Assembly: GCA_026000155.1 (NCBI GenBank)
Contig: BNYG01000037.1
Location: 1-18,496 of the forward strand
Direction: 5' to 3'
Length of the DNA stretch: 18,496 nt
DNA from: Bacteroidia bacterium
GTDB lineage: Bacteria; Bacteroidota; Bacteroidia; Bacteroidales; Azobacteroidaceae
Translations under genes and position numbers: made by a program
Notes under the pieces: model-generated
Databases searched by the model: none
Told to the model about the DNA's origin: nothing
What the model saw: the letters and a program-made list of their open reading frames with translations, nothing else
Shown: one piece after another, positions 7,765 through 15,101 of the stretch
How positions within the stretch are numbered: the stretch's first letter is position 1
How the letters are laid out: every line of letters starts with the position of its first letter

Positions 7765-8911
7765 TGTTTTTCTTTTTTAAAACTTTCGGTTGATGCGTAA
7801 ATACCTGAGGTTCCTGATTCCCTCTGTCCCTGTGCTTTTTTTTCTTTTTGATAGAAGTATCGAACCGGGTAACGCTTTCATCCAAAATATCCTGATATTC
7901 TTTTTTAGGTTTCGTTTCCCCTTCGTCCGTATGCAGGAATTGGGGTCTTTGCCCTTTTTTGTTCATGGTAATCACATCATACGCCCTTTCAGGAGAGATA
8001 GTTACCAAATTGGCAACAATATGTTTATCCGTTGAATATTGCATTTGATTTTTGAAAACATCCGTCTTGAAATGATAGTAAGTGGCATCTTTTGTTTCCA
8101 ATGGAATTTCGAAGGACGGAAATTTGCGTTTCGCCTCCATATAAGCATCCACTTCGTAATTGAGGCAGCATTTCAACTTGGCGCATTGTCCGGCTAATTT
8201 TTGCGGATTCAGGGAAATATCCTGAATACGTGCCGCTCCCGTAGAAACGGAAATAAAATTGCACATCCAACCCGAACAGCACAGTTCGCGACCGCAAGGC
8301 CCGATACCGCCAATCCGGCCGGCTTCCTGCCGCGCTCCAATCTGTTTCATTTCGATACGGACACGAAAAGCTTCCGCCAAATCCTTTATCAATTGACGGA
8401 AATCGACCCGTTCATCGGCAATGTAATAAAAAATCGCTTTATTGCCATCGCCCTGGTATTCCACATCGCCGATTTTCATTTGAAGCCCCAAACCTTCCGC
8501 AATTTTCCGGGAACGAATCATGGTTTCGTGTTCTTTGGCTTTCGCTTCTTCAAATTTCTCGATATCCGCCTGTTTGGCTTTCCGGTACACCCGTTTGATT
8601 TCGGCGTCCGGACGGATCCGATGTTTTTTCATTTGCAATAAAACCAATTTGCCGGTTAGCGTAACGGTTCCGATGTCGTGTCCCGGAGTAGATTCTACCG
8701 CCACCACATCTCCTTTTTCCAACTCCAGGTTATTGCTGTTGAGGTAGTATCCTTTCCGTGTATTTTTGAATTGAACTTCCACATAATCAGTAGCTTGTTG
8801 CGATTCGGGAAGGTCGCTCAACCAATCGTAGGTATTGAGTTTATTATCGTGTTTCTTGCAACATCCCTTGGAATTCATGCAACATTGACCGTTGTATAAT
8901 TGATAATCCAT
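7751..8911 (-). CDS. ricT: PSP1-domain protein, RicT/YaaT family
   Basis: A soluble 386-residue protein with a PSP1 domain. In Bacillus subtilis RicT works with RicA and RicF to guide RNA processing by RNase Y and binds an iron-sulfur cluster as part of that complex. The core shows VEVQFKNTRKGYY, GDVVAVES and FYYIADERVDFRQL, then the cysteine-bearing GPCGRELCCSGWMC (Cys 206, 211, 212, 217) and CAKLKCC (243, 248, 249). An extra cysteine cluster (10, 11, 17, 18) lies at the N-terminus. The C-terminal tail is basic and low-complexity (KKKKKHRDRG), suggesting nucleic-acid contact. It starts 6 nt after holB ends. The holB-ricT-gldH order is common in Bacteroidota as I recall it. Confidence 0.9.
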   Translation of the reverse strand: MDYQLYNGQCCMNSKGCCKKHDNKLNTYDWLSDLPESQQATDYVEVQFKNTRKGYYLNSNNLELEKGDVVAVESTPGHDIGTVTLTGKLVLLQMKKHRIRPDAEIKRVYRKAKQADIEKFEEAKAKEHETMIRSRKIAEGLGLQMKIGDVEYQGDGNKAIFYYIADERVDFRQLIKDLAEAFRVRIEMKQIGARQEAGRIGGIGPCGRELCCSGWMCNFISVSTGAARIQDISLNPQKLAGQCAKLKCCLNYEVDAYMEAKRKFPSFEIPLETKDATYYHFKTDVFKNQMQYSTDKHIVANLVTISPERAYDVITMNKKGQRPQFLHTDEGETKPKKEYQDILDESVTRFDTSIKKKKKHRDRGNQEPQVFTHQPKVLKKKNNESE

Positions 8912-8917
8912 ACTAAT

Positions 8918-10048
8918 TTAATTTTTATTTTTTAATAATACGGCTATTTTCATTGATAAATCGAAGAAAATCATGCGCGGATTGACATTCGATTCGATAT
9001 GCCGTTCCGCCAAAGCAAGTTCTCCCATAAAATCAATGATATTCACTTCATTCACGTAAGGATGGAAATTGACTGCAAATTCCGCTTCCTTCCGGTTCAT
9101 ATAATTTATTTCCGGCGCTTGCAGGCAATAGAGGAAATTTTCGCGTATCATCCGCTGCGAGTATGCCAGAAAACCTTTCTGCCGGTCGCGTCCCATAGAG
9201 GCAAACTGGTCGGCTTTCGCCTTCATATTCACGACATTCCTTGTCCACGAATTGCGCATAATGGTAATAAACAAATCCAGATAAGCTTCGTTTTCATTCG
9301 TGGATTGAATAATGTTGACCGCATCTTCATAACTTCCTTTCGCCAAACGAATAACCAAGGCAATATCTTCGGAAGAAATAGTCTGTTTTTCCGCTAAAGC
9401 CCGCGCTAAATCTTCATCGGCAATGGGCGGAACATTTAATGCTTGCGCCCGCGAACGAATGGTGGTAATGATTTTTTCCGGTTCTTCGGATACTAACAGG
9501 AAAACCGTTTTTTCGGGAGGTTCTTCCAGCAGTTTCAACAACCGGTTGGCAGCCGTTTCGTGCATTTTTTCCGGCAACCAGATAATCATCACTTTATAAT
9601 CCGATTCGTAAGCTTTGAGATTCAGTTTTCGTAAGATTTCCTCGCTTTCCCGCGCATAAATCAAACCTTGTGCATTTTCCGCATCGATGGCTTCCAGCCA
9701 AGTCGTCAGGCCGGCATAAGGCGTTTCGCTGATGAATTTCCGCCATTCGGGCAAAAAATCATCGCAGAAAGCCTCTTTATTTCCTTTTTTGTTGATAATG
9801 GGAAAGACAAAATGCAAATCCGGATGGGATAATTTGTTGAATTTCTGACAGCTGGGACAAGTTCCGCAAGCATCTTCTTCCTGCCGGTTGGTGCAATGCA
9901 GATAACGGGCATAAGCCAAAGCCAAGGGCAAAGTTCCGGTGCCCTCACGACCCGAAATCAGGCGGGCATGCGGTATAAAACCTTCCTTCACCGATTGAAT
10001 GAACCGTTGTTTCGTCTCCGTTTGCCCGATGATATCTTTGAAAAACAT
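8918..10048 (-). CDS. holB: DNA polymerase III delta' subunit
   Basis: Clamp-loader subunit delta' of the replicative polymerase, 376 residues. The AAA+ fold begins FKDIIGQTETK, and a zinc-binding set C52-x8-C61-x2-C64-x2-C67 follows. The P-loop is degenerate (GREGTGT at 33-39, no Lys), as expected for delta', which does not hydrolyse ATP. The sensor-type arginine motif reads TIRSRAQ, where many relatives have SRC. The ATG at 10048 is chosen over the TTG one codon upstream because its A is also the last base of the metF stop (TGATG overlap), the usual arrangement for coupled genes. Confidence 0.93.
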   Translation of the reverse strand: MFFKDIIGQTETKQRFIQSVKEGFIPHARLISGREGTGTLPLALAYARYLHCTNRQEEDACGTCPSCQKFNKLSHPDLHFVFPIINKKGNKEAFCDDFLPEWRKFISETPYAGLTTWLEAIDAENAQGLIYARESEEILRKLNLKAYESDYKVMIIWLPEKMHETAANRLLKLLEEPPEKTVFLLVSEEPEKIITTIRSRAQALNVPPIADEDLARALAEKQTISSEDIALVIRLAKGSYEDAVNIIQSTNENEAYLDLFITIMRNSWTRNVVNMKAKADQFASMGRDRQKGFLAYSQRMIRENFLYCLQAPEINYMNRKEAEFAVNFHPYVNEVNIIDFMGELALAERHIESNVNPRMIFFDLSMKIAVLLKNKN

Positions 10049-11001
10049 CAATAAATGGCTTGTGCTGTTTTTTTAACACTATCGGTCGCCATCAAGGTAT
10101 AAAAATGCAAACCGGGTACGCCTGCGCTAATCAATTCCTTGCATTGCCCGATGCTCCATTCGACGCCGACTTGTTTGGCATCCTCATCTGTTTTGCATTT
10201 CCGCAATTCGTTCTCTAAAACATCCGGAATATCCGTTCGGAAAACTTTGGGCAATACCGTCAGTTGATCGCGGAAAACAATCGGTTTAATTCCCGGAATA
10301 ATCGGAACCGTAATCCCTTCTTTCCGGCAACGATCGACAAATTCAAAATATTTGCTGTTGTCGAAAAACATCTGGGTCACCGCATATTCCGCTCCCATAG
10401 CCACTTTTTGTTTCAGAAAATGAATATCCGATTCCATGTTGGGCGCTTCTTCGTGTTTTTCGGGATAAGAAGCTACTCCATAAGAAAAAGGAATTTCCGG
10501 TTTCTCAAACCGGTTCCCTTCCAAGTCGATCCCATTATTGAAATTGTTTACCTGTTCGATCAAACCGGTGGTATGTGCATGGCATTTCGCCGGATCCACC
10601 TGATCTTTTTCCAATTTATTGGCATCGCCCCGCAACAAAAGCAAATCGGTCACACCAAGATATTGCAAGTCGATCAGCGCATATTCCGTTTCCTCTTTGG
10701 TAAAACCTTTACAGATAACATGAGGCACTGCGGGAATTTTATACCGGTTCTGAATGGCGCTTGCGATAGCTACCGTTCCCGGACGTTTCCGGACATTGAC
10801 CTTTTGCAAGGATCCGTCAGCGGCTTCCTTGTAAATATTTTCGCTGTGATGGGTGGTAATATTGATGTATTTCGGGTCGAATTCACGTAATTTATCAATA
10901 ATCGCACACACCCGGGAGAAATTATTCCCCTTCATGGGAGGCAGAATTTCAAAGGAAAATGCAGTTTTTGAATGATTATTCAGAAAATCGATTACACTCA
11001 T
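10048..11001 (-). CDS. metF: 5,10-methylenetetrahydrofolate reductase
   Basis: Reduces methylene-THF to methyl-THF using FAD and a nicotinamide cofactor, supplying methyl groups for methionine synthesis. At 317 residues it is a normal bacterial TIM-barrel length. Glu18 in FSFEILPP and Asp126 in LLLRGDAN correspond to the catalytic Glu28 and Asp120 of the E. coli enzyme. Also seen are VPHVICKGFT, YGVASYPEKHEEAP and MFFDNSKYFEF. The YINITTHH stretch replaces the VTYGAGG of E. coli. It is the first gene of a minus-strand block with its own promoter 24 nt upstream. It shares folate metabolism with folC but is not adjacent to it. No room exists for a riboswitch in the short leader. Confidence 0.96.
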   Translation of the reverse strand: MSVIDFLNNHSKTAFSFEILPPMKGNNFSRVCAIIDKLREFDPKYINITTHHSENIYKEAADGSLQKVNVRKRPGTVAIASAIQNRYKIPAVPHVICKGFTKEETEYALIDLQYLGVTDLLLLRGDANKLEKDQVDPAKCHAHTTGLIEQVNNFNNGIDLEGNRFEKPEIPFSYGVASYPEKHEEAPNMESDIHFLKQKVAMGAEYAVTQMFFDNSKYFEFVDRCRKEGITVPIIPGIKPIVFRDQLTVLPKVFRTDIPDVLENELRKCKTDEDAKQVGVEWSIGQCKELISAGVPGLHFYTLMATDSVKKTAQAIY

Positions 11002-11024
11002 AATTTTTTTTGTCTAAATTTATG

Positions 11025-11056
11025 CAAAGATAATAATAAATCACTTCGTTCGCAAT
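11025..11056 (-). promoter_or_regulatory. Promoter of metF-holB-ricT-gldH
   Basis: On the minus strand TATCTTTG (11032 to 11025) matches TAnnTTTG, with ATTG at 11056-11053 as a -33 element at 20 bp spacing. The start codon is 24 nt beyond the -7 element. The gap 11002-11093 holds nothing else recognisable, and no clear terminator for lptB is seen. Confidence 0.55.
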
Positions 11057-11093
11057 TTGGAATTTTAACTTTAAATGATTATTCGTAGAATGT

Positions 11094-11837
11094 TTATAAT
11101 ACTTTCCGCCGCAGTTCGAAATCGCGTCCCAGGTATTTTTCCCTGACGTCGGGATGGGCTGCCAATTCTTCGGCTACTCCCTGGAACAATACTTTTCCTT
11201 CGAACAACAGATAGGCGCGGTCGGTAATGCTGAGCGTTTCATGCACATTGTGGTCGGTAATCAAAATTCCGATGTTTTTGTGTTTGAGTTTGCCTACAAT
11301 TTGTTGAATATCCTGCACGGCAATCGGATCGACTCCGGCAAAAGGTTCGTCCAGCATAATGAATTTCGGATCAATCGCTAAGCAACGGGCAATCTCTACC
11401 CGGCGCCGTTCCCCTCCCGAAAGTTGATCGCCCAGATTTTTCCGTACCTTTTCCAATCCGAATTCGGCAATCAGGCTTTCTAATTTTTCTTTCTGAAGGT
11501 CAGTCGGTTGGTCGGTCATCTCCAAAATGGAACGGATATTATCTTCTACCGACATTTTCCGGAAAACGGATGCTTCCTGTGCTAAGTAACCGATTCCTTG
11601 CCGGGCGCGTTTATAGACCGGAAAATTGGTAATATCCATTTCATCCAAGAAAATTTTTCCTTCATTGGGCGTTACCAAACCGACGGTCATATAAAATGTA
11701 GTCGTTTTCCCGGCGCCGTTAGGACCCAGTAAACCAACGATTTCACCCTGTTTTACATTAATGGAAACGTGGTTGACCACCGTGCGGTTCCTGTATTTTT
11801 TTACCAAATTCTCGGTACGTAAGATCATTTGTTCCAT
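11094..11837 (-). CDS. lptB: LPS export ABC transporter ATPase LptB
   Basis: Cytoplasmic ATPase that powers LptFG to pull lipopolysaccharide from the inner membrane. The 247 residues carry Walker A GPNGAGKT (38-45), Q-loop Gln87 in GYLAQE, signature LSGGE (139-143), Walker B MLDE ending at Asp163-Glu164, and switch His196 in [27 protein letters not shown] is diagnostic of LptB. The start is taken as ATG at 11837 ([11 protein letters not shown]). The longer reading from 11861 would begin inside the -7 promoter element, and ATG 11828 is a second possibility. The gene is transcribed alone, divergently from mlaE. Confidence 0.96.
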   Translation of the reverse strand: MEQMILRTENLVKKYRNRTVVNHVSINVKQGEIVGLLGPNGAGKTTTFYMTVGLVTPNEGKIFLDEMDITNFPVYKRARQGIGYLAQEASVFRKMSVEDNIRSILEMTDQPTDLQKEKLESLIAEFGLEKVRKNLGDQLSGGERRRVEIARCLAIDPKFIMLDEPFAGVDPIAVQDIQQIVGKLKHKNIGILITDHNVHETLSITDRAYLLFEGKVLFQGVAEELAAHPDVREKYLGRDFELRRKVL

Positions 11838-11844
11838 GCAATTG

Positions 11845-11875
11845 TTTAAATTTACCGGCAAATTTACTACATTTG
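11845..11875 (+). promoter_or_regulatory. Promoter of the mlaE operon
   Basis: TACATTTG at 11868-11875 matches TAnnTTTG, with TTTA at 11845-11848 as a one-mismatch -33 element at 19 bp. Transcription would begin near 11881, about 12 nt before ATG 11894, which rules out the TTG at 11873. It overlaps the lptB promoter on the other strand. Confidence 0.55.
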
Positions 11876-11889
11876 CAGTTCGTTACAAA
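11859..11889 (-). promoter_or_regulatory. Promoter of lptB, perfect consensus
   Basis: On the minus strand TTTG (11889-11886), exactly 19 bp, then TAAATTTG (11866-11859) reproduces the Bacteroidota consensus without mismatch. Transcription would begin near 11852, about 15 nt before ATG 11837. Its spacer contains the -7 element of mlaE. Confidence 0.7.
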
Positions 11890-11893
11890 ATAT

Positions 11894-12640
11894 ATGATAA
11901 AAGCATTACAAAAATTCGGCGAATATATGCGCTTGATGTTCCGGACATTTGCTATTCCGGACCGGTGGAGTGAATTTTTCAAGCAGACATTAAGGGAAAT
12001 ATATAAATTGGGCGTGGATTCCCTCTGGATTGTGATTTTCATTTCCATTTTTATCGGGGCGGTGATTACCATTCAGGTTTCACTGAATATACAATCGCCT
12101 CTTATTCCCGATTTTACAGTGGGATACATTGCCCGGGAAGTGATACTGCTGGAATTTTCATCCAGTATTATGTGTCTGATTCTGGCGGGAAAAGTAGGTT
12201 CCAATGTGGCTTCGGAATTGGGAACCATGCGGGTGACCGAACAAATAGACGCCTTGGAAATCATGGGAATCAACTCCGCTAATTTCCTGATTCTCCCCAA
12301 GATTGTCGCTTTTGTCGTTTTCATTCCGGTGCTGGTTATTTTCAGTATGTTTTTCGGAATCGGCGGCGGTTATTTTATCGGGTGGGCTACCGATATGATT
12401 ACGATTGCCAAATACGAATACGGCGTCCGGTATTGGTTTGTACCTACTTATATCGGGTATTCCATTCTGAAATCCATGGTATTTGCCTTCATCATCGTAT
12501 CCACGGCATCCTATTACGGTTACAATGTCAAAGGAGGCGCCTTGCAGGTAGGCAAAGCCAGTACGGATTCGGTCGTGATGAGCAGCGTGTTGATTCTGGC
12601 AATGGACTTGGTAATGACTCAAATAATGCTTGGCAAATGA
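11894..12640 (+). CDS. mlaE: MlaE-family lipid ABC transporter permease
   Basis: Inner-membrane permease of the Mla/MCE phospholipid transporter, which keeps the outer-membrane lipids asymmetric. The 248 residues have about five to six hydrophobic segments. The family motif region is clear: YIAREVILLEFSSS, LAGKVGSNVASELGTMRVTEQIDALEIMGIN, then VFIPVLVIF and ASYYGYNVKGGALQVGKAST. The ATG at 11894 follows the promoter by about 12 nt; the in-frame TTG at 11873 lies within it. The stop overlaps the mlaF start by 4 nt (ATGA). No MCE-domain (MlaD) gene is in the window. Confidence 0.93.
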   Translation: MIKALQKFGEYMRLMFRTFAIPDRWSEFFKQTLREIYKLGVDSLWIVIFISIFIGAVITIQVSLNIQSPLIPDFTVGYIAREVILLEFSSSIMCLILAGKVGSNVASELGTMRVTEQIDALEIMGINSANFLILPKIVAFVVFIPVLVIFSMFFGIGGGYFIGWATDMITIAKYEYGVRYWFVPTYIGYSILKSMVFAFIIVSTASYYGYNVKGGALQVGKASTDSVVMSSVLILAMDLVMTQIMLGK

Positions 12641-13410
12641 TAGATGTTCAAAATATAGTCAAGTCTTTTGATGACCATTTAGTAATCAAAGACATATCCG
12701 CCACTTTCGATCCGGGAAAAACCAATCTGATTATCGGGCGAAGCGGTTCGGGTAAAACGGTTTTCATGAAAATCCTGATTGGATTGATGCGCCCGGATTC
12801 CGGAAAAATATTGTATAACGGACGGAATCTTCCCAACATGAAGAAAAAGGAACTGAATATGCTCCGGCGCGAAATGGGTATGTTGTTCCAGGGATCGGCG
12901 CTGTTCGATTCGATGACGGTGATGGAAAATGTGATGTTTCCCTTGACCATGTTTACGCGGGACAGCCGGAAGGAACGTGAAAGACGGGTGAATTTTTGCC
13001 TGGAACGGGTCAACCTGAAAGAAGCGGGCGCTTCGTATCCGGGAGAAATCAGCGGCGGAATGATGAAAAGGGTGGCGATTGCACGTGCTATTTCCTTGAA
13101 TCCCAAATATTTATTCTGCGACGAACCGAATTCGGGACTGGATCCGAAAACCGCTCTTTTAATCGACGATTTAATTCATGACATCACCCTCGAATACAAC
13201 ATGACGACGGTAATCAATACCCACGATATGAATTCGGTCATGAATATCGGAGAAAAAATTATTTTTATCAATAACGGTAAAAAAGAATGGGAAGGAACGA
13301 AAGACGAAATTATGAATTCTTCTAACCAGGAATTAAATGATTTTGTGTTTGCTTCCGACTTGTTCAAAAAAGTAAAAGAAATAGAAAATTTAGCGTATGA
13401 AGAAGGTTGA
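12637..13410 (+). CDS. mlaF: MlaF-family lipid ABC transporter ATPase
   Basis: ATPase partner of MlaE. The 257 residues show Walker A GRSGSGKT (34-41), the Q-loop in GMLFQGSALFDSMTV, signature SGGMM (139-143), Walker B FCDE with Asp162-Glu163, and switch His196 in NTHDMNS. LFQGSALFDS is typical of MlaF-type ATPases. A longer open frame upstream (from 12382) runs through mlaE in another frame and is not credible; ATG 12637 overlaps the mlaE stop. The stop overlaps the next gene by 14 nt, tying the lipid transporter to the 5'-nucleotidase pair. Confidence 0.95.
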   Translation: MIDVQNIVKSFDDHLVIKDISATFDPGKTNLIIGRSGSGKTVFMKILIGLMRPDSGKILYNGRNLPNMKKKELNMLRREMGMLFQGSALFDSMTVMENVMFPLTMFTRDSRKERERRVNFCLERVNLKEAGASYPGEISGGMMKRVAIARAISLNPKYLFCDEPNSGLDPKTALLIDDLIHDITLEYNMTTVINTHDMNSVMNIGEKIIFINNGKKEWEGTKDEIMNSSNQELNDFVFASDLFKKVKEIENLAYEEG

Positions 13411-14149
13411 ATCAGCATTGGTTATTATTTTTATTTGCTTTCTATCTTCCTGTGCTCAAAACCGGTATGCCGTCAAATCCATCGAAAGTACGCATATCGA
13501 AATAGACAGCGCCTGGGATTCGAAAGCCAATCCGGCGATGGTCGCCTTAGTTGAATCCTATAAAACAATATTGGATTCCGAAATGAATACGCCGATCGGC
13601 GCCGCTGCGCAAACATTGGTAAAAGGCTTTCCGCAAAGTTTGTTGACTAATTTTACAGCGGATGCCATTCAGCAAATAGCGGAAGAATTAACCGGAGATA
13701 TTGATTTTGCCGTCATGAATGTGGGAGGTTTGCGCTCGACACTGAATCAAGGTACCATTACCCTGGGCAATCTCTATGAAATTTATTCGTTCGACAACCG
13801 CTTGGTTGTATTGGAATTACCTGGAAAAGCCGTGAAAGAGTTTTTCGATTTCATTGCTGTACACGGCGGACAGGGTTTATCTAAAAGCATTCAGATCGTA
13901 GTAAACAAACGGGAGGTAGAATCGTTGAAAATCAATGGAAAATCCTTGGACGAAAATAAAACCTACCGGGTAGCTACCTTGGATTACCTGGCCGAAGGCA
14001 ATGATGGAATGGTCGCTTTCAAGCAGGCAACAGGATTGATAGATTCGAATGAAACACTTAGGGATTTAATGATACAATATATAAAAAAATTAACCGCAAA
14101 TAATCAGGAAGCCAATGCAACGATTGATGATCGGATTACAATTAAATAA
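13397..14149 (+). CDS. Lipoprotein with only the 5'-nucleotidase C-terminal domain
   Basis: A 250-residue lipoprotein with lipobox LSSC (Cys19). The body is the substrate-binding domain found at the C-terminus of UshA-like 5'-nucleotidases: LTNFTADAI, NVGGLRSTL (Asn108-Arg113), TLGNLYEIYSFDNRLVVLELPGKAV and YRVATLDYLAEGNDGM. The GNDGM segment (202-205 NDGM) has Met where UshA-type proteins usually carry the second stacking Phe, so base binding may differ. No metallophosphatase domain is present; it is encoded by the next gene. Together they probably form a two-subunit enzyme at the cell envelope acting on nucleotides or UDP-sugars. The ATG lies within the last codons of mlaF. Confidence 0.88.
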   Translation: MKKVESALVIIFICFLSSCAQNRYAVKSIESTHIEIDSAWDSKANPAMVALVESYKTILDSEMNTPIGAAAQTLVKGFPQSLLTNFTADAIQQIAEELTGDIDFAVMNVGGLRSTLNQGTITLGNLYEIYSFDNRLVVLELPGKAVKEFFDFIAVHGGQGLSKSIQIVVNKREVESLKINGKSLDENKTYRVATLDYLAEGNDGMVAFKQATGLIDSNETLRDLMIQYIKKLTANNQEANATIDDRITIK

Positions 14150-14154
14150 TCCTT

Positions 14155-14247
14155 CTGTCATGGCGGGCTTGACCCGCCACCCCATGATGTCCGTTAATAA
14201 GTGTTTAACGATTAGCAGGAGATGGCGGGTCAAGCCCGCCATGACAG
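14155..14247. mobile_element. 93-bp palindromic element at the metallophosphatase start
   Basis: Perfect 25-bp terminal inverted repeats (14155-14179 and 14223-14247), each containing GGCGGGCTTGACCCGCC or its complement and ending CTGTCATGG/CCATGACAG. The core contains CGTTAA...TTAACG. It is the same family as the outer arms of the palindrome after mfd, with GGCGGG replacing GCGGG and T replaced accordingly. The right end supplies ATG 14241. No stop codon occurs in the frame of the downstream gene, and 93 is a multiple of 3. No target duplication is obvious. Confidence 0.85.
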
Positions 14248-15101
14248 AATTCTTGTTTTTATTCTTGTTCTTATTCTTTTTTCCCGTTAATGTACAGATT
14301 CAAGCTCAGGAAACAAAAAATCTGGTAATTCTCCACAACAACGATACGCATAGCCGCATTGAACCCATACCTGTTACGGCTCCGACTTATGCCGGCATGG
14401 GCGGAGTGGTACGCCAGGATGCTTATGTCGAAGAAGTGCGCAAGGAAAATAGCGCTGTACTGCTTTTTCATTCCGGCGATTTTGTACAGGGAACGCCTTA
14501 TTTCAATCTTTTCAAAGGACAGGCGGAAATAGCTTGCATGAATTTCATGAAATACGATGCAGCCTGCTTGGGAAATCATGAGTTTGATTACGGATTAGAC
14601 AATTTGGCAGACATGATTAAGGCGGCCGAATTTCCGGTGGTGGCAACCAATCTGGATTTTACCGGAACTCCCTTGGAAGGATTGACGAAAAAATACCTGA
14701 TTCTTCACCGGGACGGATTAAAAATAGGAGTCATCGGCTTAACTGTATCGCCGGAAGGCTTGGTGGCAAAAGCTAATTATAAGGGAATGAATTATTTAGA
14801 CCCTATCCAAACAGCAAATGAAACCGCTGCAACCCTCAAAAATGAAGGATGCGATTTAGTGGTTTGCTTGTCCCATTTGGGTTATTTTGCTGCCGAAGAA
14901 AGCGTTGGAGACATTACTTTAGCCAAAGAAAGCCGGGATATTGATTTGATACTTGGAGGGCATACGCATACTTTTTTACGGTTTGCCGACGAACGTTTAA
15001 ACCTTTATGGCACGATTGTTGTTATAGATCAAGTAGGTGACAGAGGAATCTATATGGGAAGATTAGATATTGAAATGGAAAATGAAAGAATGAAAAGATG
15101 A
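14241..15101 (+). CDS. Secreted metallophosphatase, 5'-nucleotidase N-terminal domain
   Basis: Calcineurin-like two-metal phosphoesterase of the UshA/5'-nucleotidase type, 286 residues. All metal ligands are seen: Asp35 and His37 (NNDTH), Asp80 (SGDFVQG), Asn112-His113-Glu114 (GNHEFDYG), His212 (LSHLG), His241 and His243 (GGHTHT). The signal peptide is a Phe/Leu run (MTEFLFLFLFLFFFPV) with likely cleavage near IQAQ. It lacks the C-terminal domain, which the preceding gene encodes. The start is chosen at ATG 14241, the last Met before the signal peptide; it lies inside the terminal repeat of the 93-bp element. The frame stays open upstream to ATG 14115, inside the previous gene, but those residues are mostly element-derived. 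The stop overlaps the next start (ATGA). Confidence 0.88.
   Translation: MTEFLFLFLFLFFFPVNVQIQAQETKNLVILHNNDTHSRIEPIPVTAPTYAGMGGVVRQDAYVEEVRKENSAVLLFHSGDFVQGTPYFNLFKGQAEIACMNFMKYDAACLGNHEFDYGLDNLADMIKAAEFPVVATNLDFTGTPLEGLTKKYLILHRDGLKIGVIGLTVSPEGLVAKANYKGMNYLDPIQTANETAATLKNEGCDLVVCLSHLGYFAAEESVGDITLAKESRDIDLILGGHTHTFLRFADERLNLYGTIVVIDQVGDRGIYMGRLDIEMENERMKR

Noticed and set aside
10264..10890. 208-codon + strand ORF opposite metF
   Set aside because: It is antisense to a well-conserved enzyme, with no signal or motif; a shadow frame.
11002..11093. SAM riboswitch ahead of metF
   Set aside because: The predicted transcript start leaves fewer than 20 nt before the ATG, too short for any known riboswitch.
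12382..12636. Long N-terminal extension of MlaF
   Set aside because: It is the mlaE coding region read in another frame; ATG 12637 overlaps the mlaE stop and starts the conserved ATPase fold.
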